Position numbers and translations under genes: made by a program. Positions 26,401 to 34,723 of a DNA stretch of 64,000 nt are shown piece by piece; the first letter of the stretch is position 1, and every line of letters begins with the position of its first letter. The stretch lies in assembly GCF_003002875.1 (NCBI RefSeq), contig NZ_PVTH01000005.1, forward strand, positions 310,001 through 374,000, in the 5' to 3' direction. The stretch comes from Arcticibacter pallidicorallinus. GTDB lineage: Bacteria > Bacteroidota > Bacteroidia > Sphingobacteriales > Sphingobacteriaceae. The notes below the pieces were generated by a model that did not search any database, had not been told where the DNA came from, and saw nothing but the letters and a program-made list of their open reading frames with translations.

Positions 26401-27972
26401 GCCCTCGGAAACAGGTCGATCGGTACTGCTGCAGTTGGGGGAATGGTGATTGGTACCATTGTGGGCGTAATAGTGATCCCTGGTTTGTACGTTCTTTTCT
26501 CCTCCTTTCAAAAAAGGAAAAAAGGAAAGAAATCGGTTAAACCGGAAGTTTTGGCGGTTGTGGCACTTGCCCTGTTCATTAGCGGCTGTTCTGCCAAGCG
26601 CGAGCTGCCTAAGCAAGAGCACAGGAATGTTCCAGCCAGCTTCGGTCAAAGCACAGACACGACCACTGTTGCCAATACAGAATGGAGAACATTCTTTAAT
26701 GATAAGCACCTGATAGCGCTGATTGATTCTGCACTGGCTAACAATACAGATATGCAGCAAGCTTTGCACAACATCGAAATGGCGAAGGCAACACTGCGGA
26801 TGAGAAAGTCGGCTGGTCTTCCGAACGTTGACCTGGCTGTTGAAGCCGGATTAAGACGTTACGGATTTTATACCATGGACGGTATCGGAAACTATGATAC
26901 TAACTTCTCCGAAAATCTAAAGGAGGACGAGCGTCTGCCCGATCCGCTTCCTGATTATTTCGTGGGAATCAGAACGTCATGGGAAATCGATCTCTGGGGT
27001 AAGTTAAAGAACAGGAAGAAGGCGGCATTAAACAGATTCCTAGCTTCTTATGAGGGCCGAAAATTGGTACAGACTGAGTTAATCAGCAATGTGGCCAGCA
27101 CCTATTATGAGCTGCTTACTTTAAATGAGGGACTCCAAATTCTGAGCAAAAACATTAAGCTGCAACAGAGAGGTCTTCAGATCATTGAGGTACAGAAAGA
27201 AGCAGGTATGGCCACAGAGTTAGGCGTGCAGCAGTTTAAGGCTGTACTGGCGAACTCCAGAACTAAAGAGCAGGAAGTACTACAGCAAATCAGCCTGTTG
27301 CAGAATCACCTGAACTTTCTGACAGGTCGATTTGATGCACCTTTAAACCTGGAAAAGGGTGGCCTTGATCAGTTTATCTCCCTGGAAGCTTTAAATAGCG
27401 GCACTCCTTTGCAAATGATCTCTTTGAGACCCGATATCCGCAGGGCGGGTCTTGAGCTGATTGCTTCCAATAAGGAGATCAAGGCGGCAAATGCCAGCTT
27501 CCTCCCGGCATTGGTACTGGCACCTTATGTAGGACTTCATTCGTTCAGTCTGGATAAGTTCTTTCAGGTAGACAAGTCCATTGCTTACGGCTTGCTTGGC
27601 GGCATCACCGCTCCGGTCTTTAATCAGCACCGCATCCGTTCCGAATATAATACTTACAAGGCAGCATACGGCGTTGCATTTCAGGATTATGAAAAGACCG
27701 TTCTGAAAGCATACAACGAGGTGCAGGATGCTTTGAAAACAAGGGAGTTCATCCATAAGAAGCGAGGATACATTTCTGACGAGGTGAAAGCGCTGTCTGC
27801 TTCGGTGTCTGCGGCCAACGACCTCTTCCTTGCAGGGAGGGTGACCTATCTGGACATCATCACTGCTCAAAGAGGAGTTCTGGATGCAGAACTGAACGAA
27901 GTCGAAGCGAAGAAACAACAAGCATTGAACCAGATTTCCTTATATAAGGCTTTAGGCGGAGGCTGGAAATAA
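23416..27972 (+). CDS. RND multidrug pump fused to an OprM-type outer membrane channel
   Basis: A single 1518-codon frame. Residues 1 to about 1037 are a complete HAE1 (AcrB-like) pump: twelve membrane helices, two large periplasmic loops, SGFIPTEDQGMIYVN, and the proton-relay helix GIVVDNAIVVVE, where the first Asp (409) is kept and the second is Asn410; the facing Lys is in GLLGKNAILIVE. Residues 1058-1518 are a complete NodT/OprM-family channel (WEIDLWGKLKN). At the junction a basic stretch leads into a hydrophobic run ending in a lipobox, FISGC with Cys1058. Either the channel is cut from the pump by signal peptidase II or both parts stay joined. Such fusions are known in some Bacteroidetes RND genes. 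A sequencing error is unlikely to be the cause, because one long frame covers both domains. Confidence 0.9.
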   Translation: MFENFIKRPVLSLVISLFITLLGLLALFTLPVTQFPDIVPPSVVVTANYTGANAEVSTNAVAIPLERAINGVAGMTYMNSVSTNNGTTLIQVFFKVGTDPDIAAVNVQNRVTTVLDELPEEVIKAGVTTEKEVNSMLMYLNIYSDDTSADERFIYNFTDINILKELKRIEGVGFVQIMGLRDYAMRVWLKPDRMAAYEISSDDVITALRKQNVEAAPGQTGIGSDKSVNMQQYVLRYPGKFSSDEEYRNIPIRANADGSIIRIQDIADVEFGSLDYEMVSKTDGRPSASIMMKQLPGSNAQEVIENVKNKMAELKEGSFPPGMKYTMGYDVSRFLDASISSVLVTLLEAFILVFIVVFLFLQDFRATLVPALAVPVCLIGALFFMQMLGFSINLLTLFALVLAIGIVVDNAIVVVEAVYSKMEEEHLQPMEATIAAMKEVGKPVVAITLVMSAVFIPVAFLSGPVGIFYRQFSLTLASAIIISGINALTLTPALCAIILRSPHDKPASKGWLARFFTRFNMGYNRMSGGYHRLLTRIAGRRVLTFGLLIAFFVATWGMSSILPSGFIPTEDQGMIYVNVTTPPGATVDRTETVLNEIDAISRKMQSVETVSTLAGYSLVNEVSGASYGMGMINLVGWGDREQSVNDVIAELRKSTAHIMDAEIEFFPPPTVPGFGNSAGVEMRLLDKTGNDDLNKTSEVLEKFMDDLRATPEVGNVFSSFDVSFPQYLLNVDYDMAAKKGISVENAMNTLQTLMGSFYATNFIRYGQMYKVMVQAGPNYREKPEDVLKLFIKNEQGEMLPFSSFITMERVYGPEQITRYNMFSSAMLNGDAAEGYSSGEVIAAVEKVAETLPQGYEIEWSGMTREQILSGNQALYIFALCLLFVYLILAAQYESFLLPLPVLLCLPSGVFGAFLFLSLFGLENNIYAQVALIMLIGLLGKNAILIVEYAIIKQQRGMSYLEAAIEGSVVRLRPILMTSFAFAAGLVPLMIATGAGALGNRSIGTAAVGGMVIGTIVGVIVIPGLYVLFSSFQKRKKGKKSVKPEVLAVVALALFISGCSAKRELPKQEHRNVPASFGQSTDTTTVANTEWRTFFNDKHLIALIDSALANNTDMQQALHNIEMAKATLRMRKSAGLPNVDLAVEAGLRRYGFYTMDGIGNYDTNFSENLKEDERLPDPLPDYFVGIRTSWEIDLWGKLKNRKKAALNRFLASYEGRKLVQTELISNVASTYYELLTLNEGLQILSKNIKLQQRGLQIIEVQKEAGMATELGVQQFKAVLANSRTKEQEVLQQISLLQNHLNFLTGRFDAPLNLEKGGLDQFISLEALNSGTPLQMISLRPDIRRAGLELIASNKEIKAANASFLPALVLAPYVGLHSFSLDKFFQVDKSIAYGLLGGITAPVFNQHRIRSEYNTYKAAYGVAFQDYEKTVLKAYNEVQDALKTREFIHKKRGYISDEVKALSASVSAANDLFLAGRVTYLDIITAQRGVLDAELNEVEAKKQQALNQISLYKALGGGWK

Positions 27973-27992
27973 TTTTTGTCTGCCAATATGAG

Positions 27993-28023
27993 AGGGGCTT
28001 CTGAAAGGAAGCTCCTTTTTTTT
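27993..28023 (+). terminator. Terminator of the efflux operon
   Basis: AGGGGCTTC and GAAGCTCCT form a 9-bp stem with one G-T pair and a 6-base loop, followed by nine T. It lies about 20 bases after the pump-channel stop. Confidence 0.85.
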
Positions 28024-28097
28024 GACGTATCTCCTGGTTAAAGGTGACCGGTGTCAATATTTACCCACAGCCTTGACCCTATCTTAGCAGAAACAAG

Positions 28098-28238
28098 ATG
28101 GTTATGGAAACGAAACAGAATTTTTCAGGGTTGTGTCTACTATACATCCTTTTAGGTATATGTATGATCGGCAATTTCTTCATGCGTCTATTTTCAGGTC
28201 AACAACGAACACATAAACATTCATTTGAAGGAATGTAA
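28098..28238 (+). CDS. Possible 46-residue membrane peptide
   Basis: An ATG at 28098 (alternative at 28104) opens a 46-codon frame with one hydrophobic segment, GLCLLYILLGICMIGNFF, flanked by a polar N terminus and a basic, His-rich C terminus. It occupies the 350-base gap between the efflux terminator and the MFS gene; the rest of that gap holds nothing recognised. No homologue is known to me, and the ribosome binding signal is weak. Confidence 0.35.
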   Translation: MVMETKQNFSGLCLLYILLGICMIGNFFMRLFSGQQRTHKHSFEGM

Positions 28239-28325
28239 AGGATGTTTGGCAGAAATTTCAATATGTGGTTCAAACTGGTATGAAATTAGCTTATGCTTGT
28301 CCTACATTCATGAGCGGATTTCAAA

Positions 28326-29804
28326 ATGGATCAAAATAGATTACTCACCTTCGTAGGAATTTTACTGGCCTTATTTTTAGGCGCGATTGATCAGACAATC
28401 GTTACAACCGCCCTGCCACGAATTGTTCAGGACTTACACGGCCTTGAACGCTACACTTGGGTGGCCTCCTCCTATCTTGTTGCATCGACAGTCCTCGTTC
28501 CGGTTTACGGCAAGCTGGCAGACATGTATAGCAGGAAGAAAATAGAGCTTATTTCTATAGGCATTTTTCTGACCGGCTCCTTCTTATGCGGCTTAGCCGG
28601 CGAATTCGGATCGCTACCGCTGCTGGGAGATGGGATGAGTCAGCTGATCATTTTCAGGGCGATACAGGGATTCGGTGGCGCCGGCCTCTTTTCTATGGCA
28701 TTTATCATCATTGCAGATCTTTTCCCTGCCTCTGTTCGCGGAAAATATCAGGGCTATGTAGGCGCTGTGTTTGGCCTGGCCAGTGTTCTGGGCCCCTGGA
28801 TAGGCGGTCTTCTTACAGATCATGGAGGATCTATCATTCCGGGAATTGCGGGTTGGCGCTGGGTTTTTTACGTGAACATTCCGTTTGGTGCGATAGCATT
28901 GTGGTTTATTGTAGCGAAAATGCCGCCACTTCTTCCAAAGGTACAGGTAAAGCAGAAACTCGACTATCTATCAGCCGTATTTTTGCTTCTGGGGTTGGTA
29001 CCACTCATGATTGGCCTGCAACTTGACAAAACAGTGCATCCGTGGACATCCACTATCAACCTGGCCTTATTTGGCGCAGCGGCTCTTTCACTGATCTTGT
29101 TTTACTTCCGTTCTCTCCGATCTGACAATCCGATTTTAAATCTGAAGCTTTTCTCCGACAAAGTGTTTAGTCGTGCCAACGCAGCGACTTTTATGATGGG
29201 CGCTTGTTTTATGGGAATCGTTGTATTTCTCCCCCTCTTCATGGTAAATGTTGTGGGTGTTTCGGCTACACGAGCCGGAGTAAGCATGGTCCCCTTATCT
29301 ATGGGAATGTTCGTTGGTTCCATTGTTTCCGGCCAGCTCGTTAGCAGGTTCGGTAATTACAAAGTATTTCTGCTGGGTGGGATAGCGATCTTACTTGTGG
29401 GTCTTTACCTTCTCTCTGGAATGACGACTTCCACTGGTTTTAATCATGTCTTGTTTTATACACTTATATGTGGTCTAGGCTTAGGGCCTACCACGCCGTT
29501 GTTTACGCTGGCGATTCAGAATTCTGTGCCGATCCAGAGTTTGGGACAGGCAACCAGTGCAAACCAGTTCTTCAGACAGATGGGAAGCGTCATTGGCATT
29601 GCGATAATGGGGTCGTTGATGAGTGCTACTCTTTCGGGAGTCGCACCGACGAGAATCCAGTTTGCAAATGCTATCACACACAACTATTCGCTCATCATAT
29701 TCATAGCCATCGCTGCATTTGCAATTACCCTGTTTGTTCCTCAGAAGCCTCTTAAAAAAACACATGGTTTTGTGCCGGCTCCTGTGGAACCGGACGCGTC
29801 CTGA
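28326..29804 (+). CDS. MFS drug exporter, DHA2/EmrB-QacA family (14 segments)
   Basis: A 492-residue transporter with about fourteen membrane helices. Signature stretches are LDxTIVNxALP-like AIDQTIVTTALPRI in helix 1, GKLADMYSRKK in the loop after helix 2, GAGLFSMAFIIIADLFP in helix 4 and the antiporter motif C region GAVFGLASVLGPWIGG in helix 5. These identify a proton-driven drug exporter, but substrate cannot be deduced. It stands alone, without an EmrA adaptor, which is usual for Gram-positive-like QacA members and common in Bacteroidetes. Confidence 0.92.
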   Translation: MDQNRLLTFVGILLALFLGAIDQTIVTTALPRIVQDLHGLERYTWVASSYLVASTVLVPVYGKLADMYSRKKIELISIGIFLTGSFLCGLAGEFGSLPLLGDGMSQLIIFRAIQGFGGAGLFSMAFIIIADLFPASVRGKYQGYVGAVFGLASVLGPWIGGLLTDHGGSIIPGIAGWRWVFYVNIPFGAIALWFIVAKMPPLLPKVQVKQKLDYLSAVFLLLGLVPLMIGLQLDKTVHPWTSTINLALFGAAALSLILFYFRSLRSDNPILNLKLFSDKVFSRANAATFMMGACFMGIVVFLPLFMVNVVGVSATRAGVSMVPLSMGMFVGSIVSGQLVSRFGNYKVFLLGGIAILLVGLYLLSGMTTSTGFNHVLFYTLICGLGLGPTTPLFTLAIQNSVPIQSLGQATSANQFFRQMGSVIGIAIMGSLMSATLSGVAPTRIQFANAITHNYSLIIFIAIAAFAITLFVPQKPLKKTHGFVPAPVEPDAS

Positions 29805-29904
29805 GATCTAAATACCCTGGTCTGTGCATGAGTTATTGAAAGATTAAGGGCTATGATTACAGGTGGAGCAAGATTGAATAATTTGAATTGTTGAATTAAT
29901 ATTT

Positions 29905-30900
29905 ATGGCGATTATATTTAAGGCATTACAGGCTGTTGAGGCTAACGGTAGATTTGATATGTCTGTCGTTACGAGGAGCACCAATGAATTAGCCGAGGGA
30001 GATGTGCTGATCAAAGTCCATTACTCCTCCTTGAATTACAAGGACGCCATGTCGGCGAGCGGAAATAAGTCTATCACTAAGTATTATCCGCATACTCCGG
30101 GAATAGATGTGGCGGGAATTATAGAGGAATCATCTGTCGCTGACTGGAAAGTTGGCGACGAAGTTATCGTAACGGGGTTTGATTTGGGAATGAACACCAG
30201 CGGTGGATTCGGCGGCTATGTCCGCGTTCCAGCCGCCTGGATAATCCGCCTTCCCGGAGGATTGAGCTTACGCGAAAGCATGATCTACGGCACGGCAGGG
30301 TTTACGGCGGCTCTTTCGGTTCAAGCGATCTTGAAACATGGGATAAAACCTGAGGACGGATTGGTCGCTGTTTCGGGTGCTACGGGCGGGGTCGGCTCTG
30401 TGGCCGTCAGTATATTAAACCGCCTTGGATACCAGGTTGCCGCAATCAGCAGTAAGGACTCCGCTCATGATTTTCTCTACAATATAGGAGCTTCGGAAAT
30501 CATCAGCCGGGCGGAGATGGAAGATACTTCAGGACGACCCATGCTAAAGAGTCGCTTCGCAGCCGCTGTGGACACTGTTGGGGGCACGGTTTTAACTACT
30601 ATTCTGAAGAGCTTATCTTACGGTGGTATTCTTAGTGCATGTGGGTTAGTAAACGGAACAGACCTGCCGCTTACTATCTTCCCTTTTATCATCAAGGGTA
30701 TTCACCTGGCCGGAATAGATTCTGTCAACCTGCCTATTGAGCATCGACCCCAGGTGTGGGAGTCGCTTGCCAATGATTGGAAACCTGCGGATTTGGCGCA
30801 GCTTGTTACTGAAGTCGGTCTACAAGAATTACCGCGGCACATTGAGCAGATCTTGAAGGGGCAAATGACTGGCCGGGTGTTAGTAAACGTATGGCAATGA
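29905..30900 (+). CDS. YhdH/YhfP family quinone oxidoreductase (acrylyl-CoA reductase type)
   Basis: A 331-residue zinc-free medium-chain dehydrogenase. The GroES-like N-terminal domain holds HYSSLNYKDAMSASGN and the family mark HTPGIDVAGII; the Rossmann domain binds NADPH at VSGATGGVGSVAVSIL. FPFIIKGIHLAGIDSVN near residue 265 is typical of the YhdH/AcuI branch, which reduces acryloyl-CoA or similar activated alkenes. No zinc ligand cysteines are present, as expected. It has no linked gene; the tRNA-Lys gene follows. Confidence 0.9.
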   Translation: MAIIFKALQAVEANGRFDMSVVTRSTNELAEGDVLIKVHYSSLNYKDAMSASGNKSITKYYPHTPGIDVAGIIEESSVADWKVGDEVIVTGFDLGMNTSGGFGGYVRVPAAWIIRLPGGLSLRESMIYGTAGFTAALSVQAILKHGIKPEDGLVAVSGATGGVGSVAVSILNRLGYQVAAISSKDSAHDFLYNIGASEIISRAEMEDTSGRPMLKSRFAAAVDTVGGTVLTTILKSLSYGGILSACGLVNGTDLPLTIFPFIIKGIHLAGIDSVNLPIEHRPQVWESLANDWKPADLAQLVTEVGLQELPRHIEQILKGQMTGRVLVNVWQ

Positions 30901-30957
30901 CACTGAGATTTTTTCTCACTAATAATCAAAGCCTTAAATGTAATTAATGAGAAAAGG

Positions 30958-30987
30958 TTGAATTTTTATCATCTTTTTCTACCTTTG
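30958..30987 (+). promoter_or_regulatory. Promoter of tRNA-Lys
   Basis: TTG at 30958-30960 and TACCTTTG at 30980-30987 are separated by 19 bases, a textbook Bacteroidetes -33/-7 promoter. The tRNA begins 20 bases downstream. Confidence 0.8.
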
Positions 30988-31006
30988 CACTCCCAACCAA
31001 GGGAAT

Positions 31007-31079
31007 GATTCCGTAGCTCAGCTGGTAGAGCATTACACTTTTAATGTAGTGGTCCTGGGTTCGAATCCCAGCGGGATCA
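31007..31079 (+). tRNA. tRNA-Lys (anticodon TTT)
   Basis: A 73-base cloverleaf. The acceptor stem pairs GATTCCG (31007-31013) with CGGGATC (31072-31078), the D arm contains AGCTCAGCTGGTAGAGC, the anticodon loop is CTTTTAA with anticodon TTT, and the T arm contains GGTTCGAATCC. The CCA end is not encoded. It has its own promoter and terminator. Confidence 0.97.
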
Positions 31080-31083
31080 CAAA

Positions 31084-31108
31084 AAGGCGCTCAAAAGGCG
31101 CCTTTTTT
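31084..31108 (+). terminator. Terminator of tRNA-Lys
   Basis: AAGGCGC and GCGCCTT form a 7-bp stem with a 7-base loop, followed by six T, starting 5 bases after the tRNA. Confidence 0.88.
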
Positions 31109-31134
31109 GCGTTAAATGCCTGTTCTAAGGTGTT

Positions 31135-32862
31135 TTAATATCCTAAAACTTCTTTTAAAAAATGATATCCATCAACGTTTGCTTCATTAGCCAGAACCAT
31201 ATGGCCATCATTGGGATATATCTTATACCTTTTTTCAGACCTAATTTTATTAAATGCGGCAAATCCAACATGAGAAGGGCAGTCATCGTCGAAAAGTGCA
31301 GATGCTAAGAAAACTTTTGCGGTTATCCATGGTGCCATATTCTTGACATCAACATAGCTAAGCGTACTATCTATCGTTTCCATTTTACATTGATATGCTT
31401 CAGAGAAAGAAAATTTTTCCCGTTGCCAAACTTCCCTCACCATGCCATGATGTGCTAAGTCGCTAAGAAAAGGACATAATGTGACGCATGCTTTAATCTT
31501 ATTGCCGGCAAGTGCCGCCGTTGCCAGTGAAAGACCGCCACCTTGGCTCCCTCCCATCACAGCAACCCGGGAAGAATCGGTTTTCGAAAAAGACCTCAGG
31601 ATATCCAGAGCCCTCAAGCAGTCCATATATGCACCCCGGTAGATATAAGTACGCGGATCATCAATTTTGTAGGCCGCTAGTCCTACCAGGCCGAATCCGG
31701 GATTAATCACTTTATTGCTTGGAGATTGTCCTCTTATCGCAACCGCAAACTCAATAACATCTTCCGTATTACTTCTGAAACTTCCAGATGTGTAAGCCTG
31801 TCCATATCCAGGCACATGCAGTATAGCCGGAAATCTTCCTTCTTTTTTAGGAACGAACATAAATCCGGTAATCCTTATATTCTCAAGAGAGGTAAATTCA
31901 ACCTTATATACATCTTTAGAAGGATTTCCCAAATCGGTCAATTTGGTCATCTCTGTCTGAAAGTCTATAGAGTCCATTTCAAGTTTCGTCTCATCCCACC
32001 AGGCCTTTAGATTCGGAGCTCCGTCATCACTGCACGATATTCTCTCTGGCTCAATTGCGATCCACATATCTGCTTGTTCGTAAAAAGGGCCATCAGTATA
32101 AACTATTATATGATAAAATCCAGGCTTAAACAATCGCCTTTTTAAGGAAACAGTAAACGACCTGTCTTCCTTTATCAATCCAAAATTACGAGTGGCTACA
32201 GTATCATGAAAGTCCGATATTACCGTCATCTTTAATTTATCCGGCATTCGGCCATTAGATTTATAAAGAACAGAAAAATCTAAATTGTCCTTGTCATAAT
32301 AAGTATTTGCCGGCATTGTAGTTTTTAAACTAATAGAACCTGACGAAGCAAAATTGGGATGTGTCAGCCTGAATGTATTTTTACAGATACCGCCTGTCCA
32401 TTTGACATTGGTTATTTTAAGCACAATCAAGTTTCTTTTATCAAACAACAATTGATTATCGGGGACGCTGATAACCGTCGGTCGGTTTTGAAACTGTAAG
32501 TTTTCAGCAATCTTTTTACCATTCAGATATATTTCAAGAACCTTGCATTGCAGGTTTACCGCTAATTGAAATGGCATCCCCATTTTGTCTCCCCGCGCTT
32601 TTGAAACTTCGAAATAAGTTGCCAGTACCAACTCCTTATCAGCGGCAGAAAAATATCCTTGTCTCTCCCAGCTTATTCCTAAATTTATGGACGGCCATTT
32701 ATGAATGTCGAAGTCGGCCTGAGATAGTTGCAAATTTGGCACCCTTGAAATCTTCCATACATAAGGGATCAGATTCGAACCTTTTAATGCAAATTCTCCA
32801 TCTGAGGCGAATACATAAGAACTTACCACTACTAATATCAAAGAAAGTAGAGACCGTTTCAT
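31135..32862 (-). CDS. Secreted CE7-type acetyl xylan esterase with N-terminal beta domain
   Basis: A 575-residue protein with a signal peptide (LLSLILVVVSSYVFA). Residues about 25-270 form beta-rich domains; residues about 285-575 are an alpha/beta hydrolase of the AXE1/CE7 family. CE7 marks are RGQ at 377-379, nucleophile Ser439 in GGSQGG, catalytic Asp near 525-527 in LFDDDCP and catalytic His554 in NDGHM. The family removes acetyl groups from xylan or xylo-oligosaccharides and also deacetylates cephalosporin C. The N-terminal half is longer than in the classic 320-residue enzymes. It fits with the GH115 and GH2 enzymes elsewhere in the window as part of hemicellulose use, but it stands alone here. 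Confidence 0.87.
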   Translation of the reverse strand: MKRSLLSLILVVVSSYVFASDGEFALKGSNLIPYVWKISRVPNLQLSQADFDIHKWPSINLGISWERQGYFSAADKELVLATYFEVSKARGDKMGMPFQLAVNLQCKVLEIYLNGKKIAENLQFQNRPTVISVPDNQLLFDKRNLIVLKITNVKWTGGICKNTFRLTHPNFASSGSISLKTTMPANTYYDKDNLDFSVLYKSNGRMPDKLKMTVISDFHDTVATRNFGLIKEDRSFTVSLKRRLFKPGFYHIIVYTDGPFYEQADMWIAIEPERISCSDDGAPNLKAWWDETKLEMDSIDFQTEMTKLTDLGNPSKDVYKVEFTSLENIRITGFMFVPKKEGRFPAILHVPGYGQAYTSGSFRSNTEDVIEFAVAIRGQSPSNKVINPGFGLVGLAAYKIDDPRTYIYRGAYMDCLRALDILRSFSKTDSSRVAVMGGSQGGGLSLATAALAGNKIKACVTLCPFLSDLAHHGMVREVWQREKFSFSEAYQCKMETIDSTLSYVDVKNMAPWITAKVFLASALFDDDCPSHVGFAAFNKIRSEKRYKIYPNDGHMVLANEANVDGYHFLKEVLGY

Positions 32863-33109
32863 AAATGAATTAGGAATTGCTATTGCGTTTTATACACAAT
32901 AAATATAGGTTAGAATATTAAATTATCTCAGATATTCCTTATCCTATCTTAATGAAGCGGATAAAGACGGTAGAAAAAGCCCTACAGACCTAAATTATTG
33001 TTTCATCACAACGTTGTGGGGATAACGCAAAAAAAATAGATGTATTACTTCCGAAAAAATATAGTTAAAAAGCTTCAGTATAGTTCTTTATAGTACATAT
33101 TTTGGCGAA

Positions 33110-33547
33110 ATGAAAAGCAAAACTAATCTGTCAGACATCCCAGAAATTCCAGACGAAGGCCCCTTTTACCATGGCACCAAAGCAGATTTGCAGATTGGTG
33201 ATCTACTAACCGCCGGATTTCAATCGAATTACAAACCGGAAATAACAATGAATCATATATACTTTACAGCGCTGGTTAATGGAGCGGGACTTGCAGCCGC
33301 CCTCGCCAAAGGTGAGGGCCGCGAACGTGTTTATATCGTTGAGCCAACTGGGAGCTTCGAAAATGACCCGAATGTCACGGACAAAAAATTTCCTGGCAAT
33401 CCAACATGTTCTTATCGCAGTCGAGCACCCTTGAAAATCGTTGGTGAAGTTTCTGATTGGGTGAGACAAAAACCGGAAGAGCTGGAACTATGGCGTCAAA
33501 AGTTGGCAATTCTTAAAGCAGATCCTAAAGCGGAGATTATCAATTAA
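33110..33547 (+). CDS. arr: Rifamycin ADP-ribosyltransferase Arr
   Basis: A 145-residue enzyme of the usual Arr length. It transfers ADP-ribose from NAD to the C23 hydroxyl of rifamycins and so gives rifampicin resistance. Conserved stretches are GPFYHGTKADLQIGDLL with the NAD-contacting His21, IYFTALVNGAGLAAALAKG, YIVEPTGSFENDPNVTDKK with the acidic catalytic region, and FPGNPTCSYRS. The gene is flanked by unrelated genes and carries no mobile element or cassette signature, so it is probably a chromosomal environmental arr rather than a recent acquisition. Regulation is not visible. Confidence 0.93.
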   Translation: MKSKTNLSDIPEIPDEGPFYHGTKADLQIGDLLTAGFQSNYKPEITMNHIYFTALVNGAGLAAALAKGEGRERVYIVEPTGSFENDPNVTDKKFPGNPTCSYRSRAPLKIVGEVSDWVRQKPEELELWRQKLAILKADPKAEIIN

Positions 33548-33642
33548 TTTTCACAGGTAGCACTTCGAAGGCTTTTTAATGGCTATTTCAATTACATAAT
33601 ATCTGAACTATTCTTACTAAAAAGGTATATTTATGTAAATGA

Positions 33643-33810
33643 AATTACTCGAATAAACTAGCTAACACCATCATAATTAAGGAAGACATATCCCGCAAAC
33701 CCCAATTTAACGAAAAGTACCTTCCATCAACGATCGCTGCGGCAGATGCTCTGAAACTGGTGGCTTCCGAAGATGATACAGTATGTTGCAGGGGCTTCAA
33801 GAGACAGTAA
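33643..33810 (+). pseudogene. Possible gene relic without a start codon
   Basis: In the 297-base gap between arr and the next gene, a 55-codon frame is open from a TGA at 33640 to a TAA at 33808. Its C-terminal part looks coding-like (YLPSTIAAADALKLVASE) but it has no start codon and other frames here are broken. It may be the remnant of a deleted gene. No family was recognised. Confidence 0.2.
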
Positions 33811-33844
33811 GTAACTAAGATGAATTCTAAAAATTGAACGAGCA

Positions 33845-34720
33845 ATGAGAGTAGTAATTGTTCTAGGTACTATGACAGCTGCAATACTTTTGAACTGCAA
33901 CACCTCTAAATATCAAACTATGACGACTCACACCTCCTTGACAAGCTCAAACGGCTATGCCTTGGTAAACGGACTGAAGATGTATTATGAGATTCATGGA
34001 GCGGGTGCTCCTCTTGTGTTAATTCACGGCGGTGGCTCAACCATCGAAACAACTTTCGGGCGAATAATTACTAAGCTCTCAGAGAATCATAAAGTCATTG
34101 CTGTCGAGATGCAGGCACATGGACATACATCAGATATTGACAGACCCTTGAGTTTTCAGCAAGATGCGGATGATATTGCAATGCTTTTAAAGACTTTAAA
34201 CATCAATAAGGCCAATGTTTTTGGCTTCAGTAACGGAGCAAGCACTACACTTCAATTCGCAATCCGGCATCCTCAAATGACCAACAAAATCATTGTGGGC
34301 TCTACGTTCTTTAAAAAATCCGGTGCTCCCGACTGGTTTTGGGACATGATGTCAAAACCTAGTTTTGAAGGTATGCCCCAGCCTTACAAAGACGCTTTTT
34401 TAAAAGTCAATCCAGACACCAGTGCCCTCTACAGGATGTATGAGAGAGATGTGGCAAGGATGCAGTCATTCCCCGATATTCCGGAACAGCAGATGAAATC
34501 GATTACGGCTCCCTCCTTCATAATAATAGGCGACAACGACGTTGTGAGAGTGGAGCATGCTGTTGAGATGCACAATTTAATCCCAAACTCAAGACTGGCC
34601 ATCATTCCGGGTGGGCACGGTGACTATATAGGTGAGCTCGCAACACAACAAGACAGCGCGATCATTACCGCGACTGTCTCGATGATCAACAAATTCTTAG
34701 ATGAACCAAAGGAAAATTGA
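33845..34720 (+). CDS. Alpha/beta hydrolase lipoprotein
   Basis: A 291-residue hydrolase with a likely lipobox at residues 15-18 (LLNC), so it should be anchored in the periplasm or outer membrane. The fold is complete: oxyanion motif LIHGGGS, nucleophile Ser129 in GFSNGA, the acid in IIGDNDVV and the histidine in PGGHGDY. The SNG elbow and the short cap region resemble haloperoxidase/esterase-like members, but the substrate is unknown. It is convergent with the GNAT/nitrilase gene, with 3 bases between their ends. Confidence 0.85.
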   Translation: MRVVIVLGTMTAAILLNCNTSKYQTMTTHTSLTSSNGYALVNGLKMYYEIHGAGAPLVLIHGGGSTIETTFGRIITKLSENHKVIAVEMQAHGHTSDIDRPLSFQQDADDIAMLLKTLNINKANVFGFSNGASTTLQFAIRHPQMTNKIIVGSTFFKKSGAPDWFWDMMSKPSFEGMPQPYKDAFLKVNPDTSALYRMYERDVARMQSFPDIPEQQMKSITAPSFIIIGDNDVVRVEHAVEMHNLIPNSRLAIIPGGHGDYIGELATQQDSAIITATVSMINKFLDEPKEN

Positions 34721-34723
34721 CCC

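Noticed and set aside
27391-27921. 176-codon minus-strand frame inside the channel domain
   Set aside because: Antisense shadow of the OprM-type domain.
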